Source of the DNA: Larix sibirica
Lineage: Eukaryota; Streptophyta; Pinopsida; Pinales; Pinaceae
Direction of reading: 5' to 3'
NCBI GenBank assembly: GCA_004151065.3
Contig: NWUY0300024497.1
Location: forward strand, 4,350 to 26,724
Length of the DNA: 22,375 nt
The notes under the pieces are model-generated. The model searched no databases and was not told where the DNA came from. It saw only the letters and a list, made by a program, of their open reading frames with translations. Within the stretch, counting starts at the first letter, position 1. Each line of letters begins with the position of its first letter. A program made the translations under genes and the position numbers. Of the stretch, positions 1-9,645 are shown piece by piece.

Positions 1-127
1 ATTAAGGATGATGATGGTTATTATGGATATTATTGTAGTGCTAGGGTTTCTATCTTAGAAGAAGGCATGGAGAGTGGATCTAACGCCTTGCATGATTTTG
101 GACCCTTGTTTTTGTGGGATGTAGGAT
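1..127. repeat. Contig-end copy of 497-623
   Basis: Bases 1-127 match 497-623 at an offset of 496 with one mismatch (g at 64, t at 560). The copy ends directly at the two Ns at 128-129. This fits a left-hand contig whose last bases overlap the next contig but were not merged. No gene is visible in it. Confidence 0.9.
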
Positions 128-129
128 NN
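128..129. other. Assembly gap (2 N)
   Basis: Two undetermined bases directly follow a 127-bp segment that recurs at 497-623. Such a minimal N spacer at the edge of duplicated sequence is typical of scaffold joins between overlapping contigs. Confidence 0.9.
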
Positions 130-209
130 ACCCTTTTTATTATAGAGCACTCCATGTGGGGTTTCCTTGTTGGTTACTTGTTCGGACTTATGCCCTTATT
201 TTATTGTAG

Positions 210-241
210 CCTCCCTTAGCTAATCTATACATAAAGGGAGG
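210..241 (+). promoter_or_regulatory. Stem-loop with TATA-like loop in LTR candidate
   Basis: Perfect 8-bp arms CCTCCCTT (210-217) and AAGGGAGG (234-241) enclose a 16-nt loop containing ctatacat. In plant copia LTRs a hairpin at or just after the TATA box is common. Its role here is inferred from position only. Confidence 0.35.
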
Positions 242-496
242 AAAGATATATTGTATTAACTATTATTATTGTACTCTATACTTTGTATTATTTTGGAGAA
301 GTCTTTCAGGGAGCAAGATGATAGGTTTCTTGAGAAAAATCTAGGAGCATAATGTTAGGGTTCATGAGGAAACCTTAGGATAAGATAAGAGAGAGAGTTG
401 TCTTGGATGTTCTTGGAGAGATTGCTCTTGTTTGATTCGAGGGTTTTCTCTTCTGATGCTATGGTTTGTGTTATGCATGGAAAATTAGAACATGGA

Positions 497-623
497 ATTA
501 AGGATGATGATGGTTATTATGGATATTATTGTAGTGCTAGGGTTTCTATCTTAGAAGAATGCATGGAGAGTGGATCTAACGCCTTGCATGATTTTGGACC
601 CTTGTTTTTGTGGGATGTAGGAT
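497..623. repeat. Internal copy of the 1-127 segment
   Basis: This is the second occurrence of the 127-bp segment at the window start, with one substitution. It lies 367 bases inside the contig that begins at 130. That is what an unmerged end overlap of about 494 bp would give if the sequence left of the window matches 130-496. Confidence 0.9.
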
Positions 624-816
624 AATATGGTATTTATATTCTCTTGGAATTTTAGGTGAAATTGGGTTGAAGGGAAGTGAATTATTATTGTTTTAATTTA
701 ATATCTTACATTGGCTCTAAGGTTGAAATCTCAAAGGGATTAGATCCAGGAAGCCTCAAGTAAATGAAGTGAAATTTCAAAATTGCATTAATTGCTCGAT
801 TCTCAAAATTTCTACA

Positions 817-828
817 TGGTATCATAGT
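817..828 (+). other. Possible retrotransposon primer-binding site
   Basis: TGGTATCATAGT resembles the canonical plant primer-binding site TGGTATCAGAGC, which pairs with the 3' end of initiator methionine tRNA. Ten of 12 bases match. A CA dinucleotide, the expected LTR end, directly precedes it. The motif is short and the element around it is unproven. Confidence 0.33.
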
Positions 829-1028
829 TTATTTGACTAACATTACCTTCTTGTATCTTTCAAGGCCAAATACTTAGGATTGGTTGTTGGGTGGTGAAAC
901 CCTAGTGTGCTTGAGATGAGCAATTGCACTTGCAAAGTATTTGGTGGGTTAAAACCCTAAATACTCTTGTGAGGAGAATGTGTTCTCACCTATGATATGT
1001 GGTAGTTGTACTTTATTGTTTCTTGGCA
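829..1028. other. Non-coding stretch with two telobox-like motifs
   Basis: There is no coding potential. AAACCCTA-type motifs lie near 898-905 and 953-960, within a weak direct repeat of the form ggtgg..aaaccctaa..cttg. If the upstream LTR and primer-binding site are real, this would be its 5' leader. Confidence 0.4.
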
Positions 1029-1213
1029 TGGATTTATTTTTAGTAGGAAAGATGGCCATGAGGACCCATGATAGGTGACTAACATGTTCCCATTGATACC
1101 AGTGCATTCTACTTCATCTATATATGGTGTGGATTTATTTTGAGTGGGTGTGATGTCCAAGAGGACCTGTGATAGGTGGATGATTTGTTCTAGTAGATGT
1201 CAATGTGTTTTCC
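1029..1213. repeat. Diverged tandem repeat, 101-bp period
   Basis: Two adjacent related units start near 1029 and 1130. Shared blocks in order are tggatttattt, agtggg or agtagg, gatg.cca.gaggacc, tgataggtg and gttc, followed by a tgcattct or tgtgtttt end. The offset is 101 bases throughout. The units differ at many positions, so the duplication is old. The host element is unknown. Confidence 0.7.
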
Positions 1214-2339
1214 CTTGTGATAGTTGAAGGATCTAATTCATTAATGACTGGTATGTGATCTATATTTAAGTGAGTGCATGCCCACGAATGATATATATTA
1301 TATAGATAACTAAATGAAGTTAAACATATAAATGGAAATACACACGAATATATTGTACATAGCACAATAGTACAATAAAACCCAAATTCTATTAAAGAAT
1401 GAAATGGAAAAATACTATAAATTGCAAATGAATATTAAGTAGCTAGAATGGTAGTAGCTTATCTCTATAGAAAGTGTATCAGCTACACCCACTCATAAGA
1501 ATCCATTATAAGAGGTCAAATGTGTCTTTTTACACAAATCACAATGGAATAGGATGAAAAAATCCCTAAATATACAAAAAACCTAACCTTCGGAAATGAT
1601 GTGGCAAAATGAATGCGGGCTCAAGGAGGGTAGTTGATACATCAACTTCCTTGAGGGACAAATTTTTCATAAAAAAATCCATTTAGGGTGTTTCTTGGAC
1701 CATTAGAAAGCTTAATTCATGGTATATGAGTTTGATTGACCATTAAATCAAAGATTACATGGATTGCGTCATCAATTAAAAATTTAAGGGAAATGGCCAA
1801 AGAATGCATTGGAAGTTTAGGACTTGACAAACTAAAGCAAAAATGTCAATATGTGGAACCATTTTGAATAAGTGGAACATGTGGGTGCCCACCAATATCC
1901 TCCATAACCACGTAGTAGAAGTTCTCTAATCAATTCTCTACACCTAGAATTCCTTCATGTGATTTCCCATCCACTTGGCATTTTCCATTTATACAGTCTT
2001 GGATTCTTGATTAGTTTCGACATGGACTAGCTATTACCCAGTTTCTTTGTTTTAATTTTGACTTATAGTTCTCCACCTACTGCACTTAGAAGATACTATG
2101 AAGAGATGAAGGATATACCTATTTTTGATGCCTTTTTCTCATATATGATTATAAGTTTTATGATGTCATGACATATCATGAGATAAATAGCCTTCTAATC
2201 TAAGCTAGGGATTGTTGGTGACATATGTGAAGTAGAGCATGTTGTATTACCTTCTAGTTTTAGAATGTTGTTTATGTCCATATAAAGTATGTGACCACTA
2301 GGATGTTTACATAATATCAAGTTTCGACCCAAACACAAC
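1214..2339. other. Non-coding stretch; may hold 3' LTR of the copia remnant
   Basis: No gene, RNA gene or known protein family is seen. The one ORF overlapping it, on the minus strand at 1135-1365, looks random. A strong imperfect hairpin lies at 1620-1655. Because copia pol runs on the minus strand and ends near 2340, its 3' LTR would be expected in this stretch, but I could not find its borders. Confidence 0.4.
1620..1655. repeat. Imperfect inverted repeat with 15-bp arms
   Basis: The left arm is CTCAAGGA (1620-1627), a 4-nt bulge gggt (1628-1631), then AGTTGAT (1632-1638). After a 2-nt spacer the right arm ATCAACT plus TCCTTGAG (1641-1655) is its exact complement. All 15 arm positions pair. 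It may be a cruciform or hairpin in a transcript. No function is implied by the surroundings. Confidence 0.75.
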
Positions 2340-3960
2340 CTAACTCCTAATTAACCCCAGTTAATGGTGGCATTGATCCAACCACTAATCATATCTCTAA
2401 AATTGATAAACCTTTCCATTCATGGAGGTTTGAATTTTGGTGTACATAGTTGCTATCTAGTCAGTTCTTGAAGTATAACAATGTTATCTAATCACCGCTA
2501 ACCTTTTCTCTCATAAATTTATGCTAAAATTCAATGTATTTTCCACTAGCATGATATACTATGTTCTTATCCAATTTTCATACTCTGTGTCTGTCACAAA
2601 ATATTTCTATATCCTATCTTGTCTCACTTGTAGAGATCACAGTATTTGTCTTAATGAGACCACCTCACATGTCAACAACACTGCTTCTTTGTACTCTTCC
2701 ATGATATTGAAATTATATCTAGATTGAAAACATAATATGAGGTTGACTTCTTGTCATCTATAGAACCACCTCAGTTTGAATCTGTGTCACCTATGAGATT
2801 ACATTTCCCACTTTTTTTATAGAGGGTTCCTATGATGTGTATCGATATCATTTTGGTTTCCTTCTAGTGCACTACCTTGGGAGTGTTCATATACAACCTT
2901 GATACCATGCCAACTAGAAAAAAAATCTAGTCTAGTGTTGGTCATCTATATCAACCCTCCAACAAATTATCCGTACAATGCCCTATTTTCATTCTTTGAG
3001 TCATCCTATACTGATAGATTCAGATTAGTCTCCATTGGAGTTGAAAAAGCGTTGCACTTGGACATTCTAAATTTCTCCCAAATATCTTGGGCGTACATAG
3101 TTTGGGAAACAAAGGTCGAGTCCTCTTTCAATTGGAACTTTATCCCCAAATAGTATTGGAGAAGTCCCAAGTATATCATCTCAAATGAAACATTCACTTA
3201 GTCCTTTTTCACTTCATAAACTTGGTTTTAATTGATTCATGCATTAATGAGATCATTGACATAGACTACTGAAATAACTAATTAATTACCTTTTCTTTTG
3301 ATATAGGCGTTTAGGTTTGAAGTAACTCTTGACAACCCATTTTCTATGAGGTGGTTGTTATCATTTGTACCATGCTTGGGGATTGTTTTAATCCATTTAA
3401 GTAATTCTTTAACTTTCAAACGTTATTCTCTTTTCCATTAACTTAAAATTTGTAGTTGTTGTTGGTATACATGTTGTTCCAATTCCTCCTTTAGAAAGGC
3501 AATTTTGACATCCATTTGTAGAACTCCATCCAAGTGGTTTTGCATGAGCATTTACTAGCTTGATGGTCATTATATTTTCTATTGAAACAAAGGTATACTA
3601 ATATTTATCTCCTTCCCTTTGAGTGAATCCCTTCATCACCAATGTTTCCTTATGCTAGTTGATTATCCCACCTACCTTGTTCTTGGTTCTATAGACCCAC
3701 TTGTAGCTAATGGATTCTTTGTCTTGTAAAAAAATCATTAATTCCCAAATTCTATTATTTTTTAAGGAGTCAAACTCTACCTACATATCCTTGTCCCAAA
3801 CTTCAACTACATGGGATTCTTGAAGGTGATTGTATCCTTCTCACCTAAGTTCATCAAAGCTAAGTTTATTTGAGTTCTTTCCTCAACTATTTTTGTCTTA
3901 AGACCTTCAATATTCTGAGGCATCTCCATCTTCTCTAACTTGGAAACATGAATGCCGATT
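2340..3960 (-). pseudogene. Ty1/copia pol remnant: RT and RNase H, heavily decayed
   Basis: Minus-strand translation over three shifting frames gives the copia pol motifs in order. The linker before RT has ALMNLGEKDTITFKN (about 3850-3900). The RT start has EFDSLKNN..WELM, then YKWVYRTK (about 3685-3710) and MKGFTQREGD (about 3605-3635). RT motif A reads QMDVKIAFL (3491-3518). LKWIKTIPKHG replaces the usual LYGLKQAPRAW (3369-3400), followed by NAYIKRKGN. The active-site motif YVDD appears as YVND (3252-3263), then FEMIYLGLLQYYLGI and STPMETNL (3006-3197). RNase H follows with ALYG.FVGGLI, SIDDKKSTSYYVF (about 2730-2770), FCD and KNIVYHASGKYIEF (about 2520-2600). Many in-frame stops and several frameshifts break it, and the changed YVDD aspartate would disable catalysis. 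It is a dead fragment without gag, protease or most of integrase. Confidence 0.9.
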
Positions 3961-4150
3961 ATCTTTTCCTTCAATTTAAACCTTGTATTTATTGTACGTA
4001 AATGTCACTTTTCAATTCCTCATTTGGAAGGTACTTTTCACATCTATTTGGTGCACCCTTTGCATGAATAGTTATTCTAGAACCATTACTAATCTGAAAA
4101 TGATAGGATCTTAAAATAACCTTGAATTATGTGTGAAATTTGGCAACAAT
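3961..4150 (-). pseudogene. Second, separate copia RT fragment
   Basis: The minus strand shows KLIVAKFHT at about 4118-4146, like RLVAKGFTQ of copia RT. It continues with RLVMVLE, VHQIDVKSTF (about 4020-4055, RT motif A) and, after a frameshift, NEELKSDIYVQ followed by QGL (the EEVYMEQPxGF region). The same part of RT occurs again in the neighbouring remnant, at 3491-3635. This piece lies upstream of the linker that should come before RT, so it cannot be part of the same linear copy. It is probably a fragment of another copia element or a partial duplication. It carries stops and at least two frameshifts. Confidence 0.75.
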
Positions 4151-7100
4151 TAACTTCTTTAGAAGACTTTTAATTTCAATCTTAAAGAGAATATAATAAG
4201 AAAGAATGCAAATAAACAAAGATGCAAACCACAATTTGAAGACAATAGATGATAACAGAGCTCACCATGTTTTCTATTGTGATCCAAAATGGATTTGAAA
4301 CAAACAATAAATCGATAATGAGATTCAATTTGTACAATCAATCAACAAAATTAAAAGTTGAACAAAGACAATGCAAAACACATGAAGACAAGAATGAGAG
4401 GAACTTTGAATTGGAATCATGCAAGCAAAGGATGAAGTTAGAGAGAAGAATGTTGGATAATGAGAAATAAAGGGAGAATGAGGTTTGGCCTTTTTGTGAC
4501 CCATCCAAGCCCAACACTGCCATATCCTTTGGAAAATTGATTCAAGTGTCTTTTGGAAACTAGAGAGCCACAATACAGATTTCCATAACACTACAAATAT
4601 GTGCTATGTATTTTGATAAATGGCCCAAAGAGCCCATAAATCTACATTGTAACCCTGAATTTATTGAGGGTAAAGATTGAGCAAACCATTTGAATGTTGG
4701 GTTTCCAATGTAAAAATTTGATGTCTATAATGCATGTAAATTCTTCATGGTTGATTTAATTGTTGTGTTGTAAATTAATCAAAAGCGTTAGAGTACGATA
4801 TATTAATTTATTATATCTATTGTGTGTGTAAGTCATAATATTATCTCAACTTGACTTCCCTTCTATTTTTTTCCTTGGTGGTGAATTCCCTTGTGTTTAC
4901 CATCCAATGCAATGCCTCAAAGTGATAATCACACTTTATACCACATGTTTTATATTCCCTAATTCGATTTCCCTTGAATTGGGATCTATGGATGATGACT
5001 ACAAGGAAGTTTCCATTTATTTGAGTTGTCGAGGAATTCCACTGCCAAATCAACCTTGCTTAATCTATTGGTTTGGCTAGACCATTGGTAATTGTTATTG
5101 AATTCTGTGTATTCCTTTGTACAACCAATTTAATTTCATAAAGCACCGTGTAAACCTTACTTTACAGCCTATTCGCCCTCAACCCATAGACCAATTTGTC
5201 ATTTCTTGAATATTTCTTTTGTTACTGGCAAGCTACAACCACCCCATGCAAATACATATATTTATATATATATGCACATCTAATTTCAAATTGGTCATTG
5301 TGTCCAATGGGTATTATGTAGAAAGGTGTATATAAAGGCATAGGATAAAAATGATTAAAAACATTATTTTGGGCAAAGACCTAGGTAGGATATCTATTAG
5401 AAATTTTGATGCTCATCATAGTTCCATAGGCTAAAGTTCCAAGGGAACAGTTCTACCATGTCCTATTGGTTTTCAGGGTCTCTGATGCATTGCTATTTAC
5501 AACTATTTATGTCTTGTTGATTTAACTTAAGTGAAGGGGAAAATTTTTAAGTGTTTTGAAATCCAAGGAAGAATATAAGGGGTCAATTTTACTTTTGTAA
5601 TGCTGTCGTGAAATTACATTTTTATATCTGATTATTGGCTAATAAGTTTCCATATAAGGGTTTAAAAATTATCTCATTGTTAGGTATCCTTTCTTCTTGA
5701 ATTACCATGAAGTTTGGGGATGTTTTAAGTGATTTGTTGTGATATTTTCCCCTCTTTTTTATACTTAATTTACAACAACCCTAAAGCTGAAAATTCTAGG
5801 CGTGCGATCTGGGAAAACTCAAGGGTTAGAGGTGGATTTTTGTTCTTTGGATTAGGAGTCAAAGAGGGCCAAATTTCCCACAAACATCAACCACTAATGT
5901 ATATCTAAGGACTAATACAAAATCACTTCTCCTTTGGACACTAAACAAACTGAGCTTCGTGGATAGGATGGTTGATCAACACTTGGAAAGCATGACAAAT
6001 TGCTTCTATGTTTTTGTGTATAGTTTTGGTCTACATTCATATTTGTCTACAGTTTTATTCTACAGCCGTATGCGATCCAATTTATGTCTTTGGTCTATTT
6101 AGAATAGGTATTGGTAAGTTAGAACTGCTAACAAAAATAACTTTATGTAAGCCAAATTTTATATTTATAATGTAAATCTCTATACCTTGGTGATAACAAC
6201 ATTGAATATGTTATCATTTTGTTGTACCCATGTTCTCTTCCAGGGGAAGTTCATATATAAGTAAAAAAAAAAATTATACCAAAAAATATATTTGTATGGT
6301 AATATATTACCATCAATATCTTGACTAGTTAGTCAAGAGGGAGTGAAGATATTCTCCTTATTAAGGATTTTTTGGTTAAAAAACCCTCAAAGATGCAAAT
6401 AATCCACAACCTTCATGAACACGGTCACTTGTGGAAATATAGTAATACAAAATAAAATAAATTACATGAAAATCTCTCACTACCGATTATCAACAAAATG
6501 ACCCTACATCCCCTTTAAATAAACATCATAGAGTAATCAAGTGCTAAGCCACATATCAAATGTTGTTACTATTGAGGAGAAGATGAATCGTTTGATCACT
6601 TTATGTATAGAATACAATCATGATCGTAAAATTATATAATTACAAAAGCACACCAAAGAAACACATTTCACCTAGAGACATATTTGACCAAGTTGTACTT
6701 AACTAACTCCTAAGTTTCTAAATATCCTAGCTCAATGCCCCCCTAGAGTGTGGTAAGTTTAAGTCAGGATAAGCATGGAATTATCCATATAGTGTGACAA
6801 ATCATTCCTCTATTGATAGATGATGGATGCTCAACACCTACGTTTAGGAAAGCATCTTGCAATACTTTCCATATGTTAATATATAGTTCGTCAAGTTGTA
6901 GTCTTTTGATTGAGACAAGGTGTATCCATAAAACAACCTAGGTTTAACCCCAACAAGTATATACTATAGATCCCTAGAACATGTGTTTTTCAAGGTTCAT
7001 AATTATCCATTTAAAGTGGGCCCACAATAATGCAACAATGGGGTTCACAACTCTCCGTGGATCATAAAGTGGTTACCCTTGCCAAATAGAAATAGGCATG

Positions 7101-7567
7101 TGTATGTAATACTAATATATATGTATGTGTGTATAGGAACCTGGTATAGATTTAGGCTATAATAATGAGCATCCTTATTCTTATGCACATTCATCATGGT
7201 GATCAACCCTTGGAATTTCTAATATGCTTACTTTTATTAACATGTATACATCTTATATTGAATGATAACTTGTGTTACTACCACTTTGAAGTTTGTATGC
7301 ATTGCACACTCCCAATCATGATGTTCATTAATACTTGAAGCTCAAATAATTATAATAAACATCGAGTAGAATTTCCAATCTAAAATTGGACATGGTTTTT
7401 CTCAATCTTGGTTTATACCACCAAGCAAGGATGATATAAATAAATAATTGTGAATTGATTTGTGCACACAATGTAGCAAAAAATATGGGAGGGATTCCCT
7501 TGCAAATAGATATTATTATCAATAATCAAGGGCAATATTCATTTTGTACTTGGATATAATTTTGAAG
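4151..7567. other. Long stretch with no recognisable gene
   Basis: I looked for reverse transcriptase, integrase, gag zinc-knuckle, transposase and tRNA signals in both strands and recognised none. Short ORFs (4249-4470 plus; 4159-4341, 4325-4591, 4841-5053 and 7328-7522 minus) have no family resemblance. Simple-sequence tracts are an AT run (5263-5273), an 11-A run (6263-6273) and an AT/GT-rich patch near 7107-7135. A perfect 18-bp palindrome lies at 6296-6313. It is probably eroded transposon and spacer DNA. Confidence 0.5.
6296..6313. repeat. Perfect 18-bp palindrome
   Basis: ATGGTAATATATTACCAT equals its own reverse complement. It lies next to an A-rich tract. AT-rich palindromes arise often by chance in such DNA, so no function is claimed. 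Confidence 0.85.
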
Positions 7568-7640
7568 TTTTTTTTTTTTGAGCAATACTATTTGCTAGGA
7601 TGTGGTTTCCCACAATTTGAACTCCTTCGCCTCTCATTGT
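7568..7640 (-). mobile_element. Possible SINE or retroposon 3' tail
   Basis: Read on the minus strand, the segment holds a box-B-like sequence AGTTCAAATTG (about 7612-7622). It continues through ggaaaccacatcctag and ends in a run of 12 A (T run 7568-7579 on plus). A pol III box-B-like core followed at short distance by a poly(A) end is the layout of a plant SINE. Box A and target-site duplications were not identified. The box B match is about 7 of 10 informative bases, so this is tentative. Confidence 0.33.
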
Positions 7641-7734
7641 ATTAGAAATTTCCTATTGTGAAACACTACAACAAATAATATGGAACATAGACATGTTGTA
7701 TAAGCCATTCCAAACACCACACATAACAACACTT

Positions 7735-7769
7735 AACCCAAAACGACTCATTAGGACCTCGTTTGGGTT
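7735..7769. repeat. Inverted repeat, 11-bp arms with one bulge
   Basis: The left arm AACCCAAAACGA (7735-7746) and right arm TCGTTTGGGTT (7759-7769) are complementary apart from one extra A on the left. The loop is 12 nt. It could be the end of a small foldback element or a chance hairpin. No flanking direct repeats were recognised. Confidence 0.65.
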
Positions 7770-7865
7770 TTAATTGAAGTTTGATTATCTACAAGATATC
7801 TAGTACATGCCCTCATACTCTATGCAATTCAAATTGTGTCAATAGATAAAACTTAAATCAACCCA

Positions 7866-8040
7866 AGGAGTTAGCTCAACTAGTTGTTGCCAAGTTGTTG
7901 GGCCTTTGGCTAGTTCAATGTTAGCAAGATCCTGATTCAAATCCCTCTAGATAAGGTATAGTAGTATATGACAACGGGTTTACCAAGGATTCCATCCACA
8001 AATTTGGGAAGCATCCTTTGTATATTCTTGTTAGGTTTTC
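7866..8040 (+). mobile_element. tRNA-like SINE candidate
   Basis: The segment opens like a tRNA: ggagTTAGCTCAACTAG (about 7867-7883) resembles a pol III A box (TRGCNNAGTNGG), with TAGCTCAACTAG at 7872-7883. GATTCAAATCC (7934-7944) resembles box B (GGTTCGANTCC) with two G-to-A changes, one at the CpG, as expected from cytosine deamination. The box-to-box distance of about 62 is long for a tRNA but possible for a SINE or a tRNA with a long variable arm. The downstream part to about 8040 is T-rich without a clear poly(A) tail. It is not a functional tRNA gene, because acceptor-stem pairing is not evident. Confidence 0.45.
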
Positions 8041-9009
8041 CTTCAAAAATGAAATATAGAACTTAAACCACCATCTTAATTTTATAGTCAAATTATCTAT
8101 GTAGACATACTATAGTTCTATAACCCCTATAATAAGCTAATAACTTTGTACCTTTCCATGTACTTCTATCCATCTTTTGTTTCTTTTTTACCTACATGCA
8201 CTCTCCTTTCCTCCATGCAAATTTAGTCACTGCACTTAATGTAAAATATCCTCACTATAATTAGAAAATATACAACCTTTTGATAAAGTATATTAAGTAT
8301 ATAACAATTTGTTTAAGAAATCATATCCAATAACTAATCTCTTATATAGGTGTTTATGCAAATATGATCCACCAACATATAATTCATACTATTGACTATA
8401 TATTTTTCCAAAAAATATATCGCAGGAAATTCTCCCCTTCTTCCTTGCAATATCTAGATGGAAGGCGAATAAATTGCCTACCACAAAAGCACCTAGTAAC
8501 CCCACAACAAGAAAAAATAATTGATCTATTGATCTTTGATGCACTTGCATAGAAGTGACTTGGTTAAATTCTAATTATTGGTATATCCAACCTTTTGGGA
8601 TCATACAATTAACTATATACCACAAATAGAATTATTAATTTAGTGAAGGCACACAACATAGTATATTGGTGTCCACATTTATACTCTACCATTGAAAAAT
8701 AATAAGTTTGTGCAACATCTCATACACTAGCTAGGCATATAATGTTAGATTGAATCCTAGATGTAGTTTTCTTAGATCTTGATAGAATGATGCTATAATC
8801 ATACTACACAAATATGTACATGATTAAAGCATGCATCCTTCTATAAGTCCTTTCTGTTATATGTAAGCATTTATTTTTTAATTGGATATTGTAACATATA
8901 AAAAACAATGAGATGATTTCCCCTCTACACTAAAAGACGGTTCTATGACTCAAAACATACAAACTCCATTTTGGGGCATGTATACTTGAATAATTGTAAT
9001 ATCAAGAAA
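8041..9009. other. No recognisable gene
   Basis: AT-rich sequence with one 62-codon plus ORF (8364-8552) that resembles nothing known. Since the gypsy integrase remnant on the minus strand ends near 9010, the 3' LTR of that element would be expected here, but I could not define it. Confidence 0.45.
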
Positions 9010-9645
9010 TAGACTATCTTCTCATACTAAGTATCATTGAATTTGCACAAATTCAATTGATCCATTACCATGTACATCAACTATACTAAGTGTACCTAGC
9101 CAACACAATTTTGGCTTACATGGTTTGCATGAAATTTCCAATTATATTTTAAAAACTAAGTAGCCAAGACAAGTAATTTTCCTTTTCAAATGTTTTTCAT
9201 GCTACTATTATTTCTCCTATATTTCTGATTATTGATTGTGCCATTAGATGTTTTTCGTCCAATTGGAATAAAGTAATTTCTCTTGGATAATTTTAACATC
9301 ATCCAGATAATTAGACCTATCTACTCTTAAACTTGGTATTAACGATTCAACTATGATTATTGACACTTGATGTACAATATTTCAAAGGGTGTATGATCAG
9401 TTTTTATGTTATACATTGTTTGGTATGCTTTGAAAGATATTAGCAATCTTTCCTCTCAAAACCTTTCTTCAATGCCACATGTTTTGTGTATAATTACAAC
9501 CAATGTTTGTTCATAGAATTTGATGGCCATCGATTGATATGCACTAAAAAGAATGATTAGTGAATAGCTCCTTCAACTTGTGCTCAATGATATCATTCAC
9601 AAAATGGCCTACTTCGTCACTTATTATTGAGATATCCATTATAAA
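9010..9645 (-). pseudogene. Ty3/gypsy integrase remnant
   Basis: Minus-strand frames give, in order, ISIISDEVGHFVND (about 9592-9633; the usual form is SDxGxHFxN, and its aspartate belongs to the catalytic DDE triad). EQTLVVIIHKTCGIEERF follows. Then come AYQTMYNIKTDHTPFEILY (9372-9395 for HTPFEILY; the usual form is AYRTxYKxxTGxTPFxLVYG), ESLIPSLRV (9322-9348), HEKHLKRK (about 9178-9201) and a C-terminal CWLGTLSIVDVHG (about 9065-9105, like the WLGPY motif). The sequence around the catalytic glutamate (YHPQxNGQxE) is deformed. Several stops and frameshifts break it. RT, RNase H and the zinc-binding N-terminus of integrase are absent on the upstream side. Confidence 0.85.

Larger units (their letters stand above)
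130..816 (+). mobile_element. LTR-like segment, 5' end not defined
   Basis: No gene is seen here. Several traits resemble the R/U5 part of a plant copia-type LTR on the plus strand. A TATA-like stretch ctatacataaag lies within a stem-loop whose 8-bp arms are CCTCCCTT (210-217) and AAGGGAGG (234-241). A T-rich tract with several tattatt motifs follows. A CA dinucleotide at 815-816 precedes a possible methionine-tRNA primer-binding site at 817-828. The TG start of the LTR and a second LTR copy were not found, so this is only a candidate. It points opposite to the copia pol remnant at 2340-3960 and so would belong to a different element. A 75-codon ORF at 398-625 resembles no known family. Confidence 0.33.

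Noticed and set aside
398-625. 75-codon plus-strand ORF in the LTR-like segment
   Set aside because: No family resemblance. Its right half lies in the segment repeated at 1-127, and the frame is interrupted at the equivalent place near the Ns.
2205-2235. gctagggattgttggtgac as a plus-strand LTR start
   Set aside because: It resembles the gggagattgttgg junction of copia elements, but lies in the wrong orientation for the neighbouring pol remnant and has no matching second LTR.
2899-3153. 84-codon plus ORF
   Set aside because: It is the opposite-strand shadow of the copia RT and RNase H remnant.
3006-3197. 63-codon minus ORF as an intact gene
   Set aside because: It is only one open stretch of the broken copia RT. 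It begins at GTG after an in-frame stop and ends at another, with pol homology continuing on both sides.
4249-4470. Lysine- and glutamate-rich 73-codon plus ORF
   Set aside because: Composition follows from an A-rich strand. There is no domain, no intron signals and no related ORF nearby.
6731-6760. C6 run near 6738-6743 as a minus-strand polypurine tract of another copia element
   Set aside because: Minus-strand translation of 6745-7000 did not show the expected copia C-terminus, so there is no support beyond a short run.
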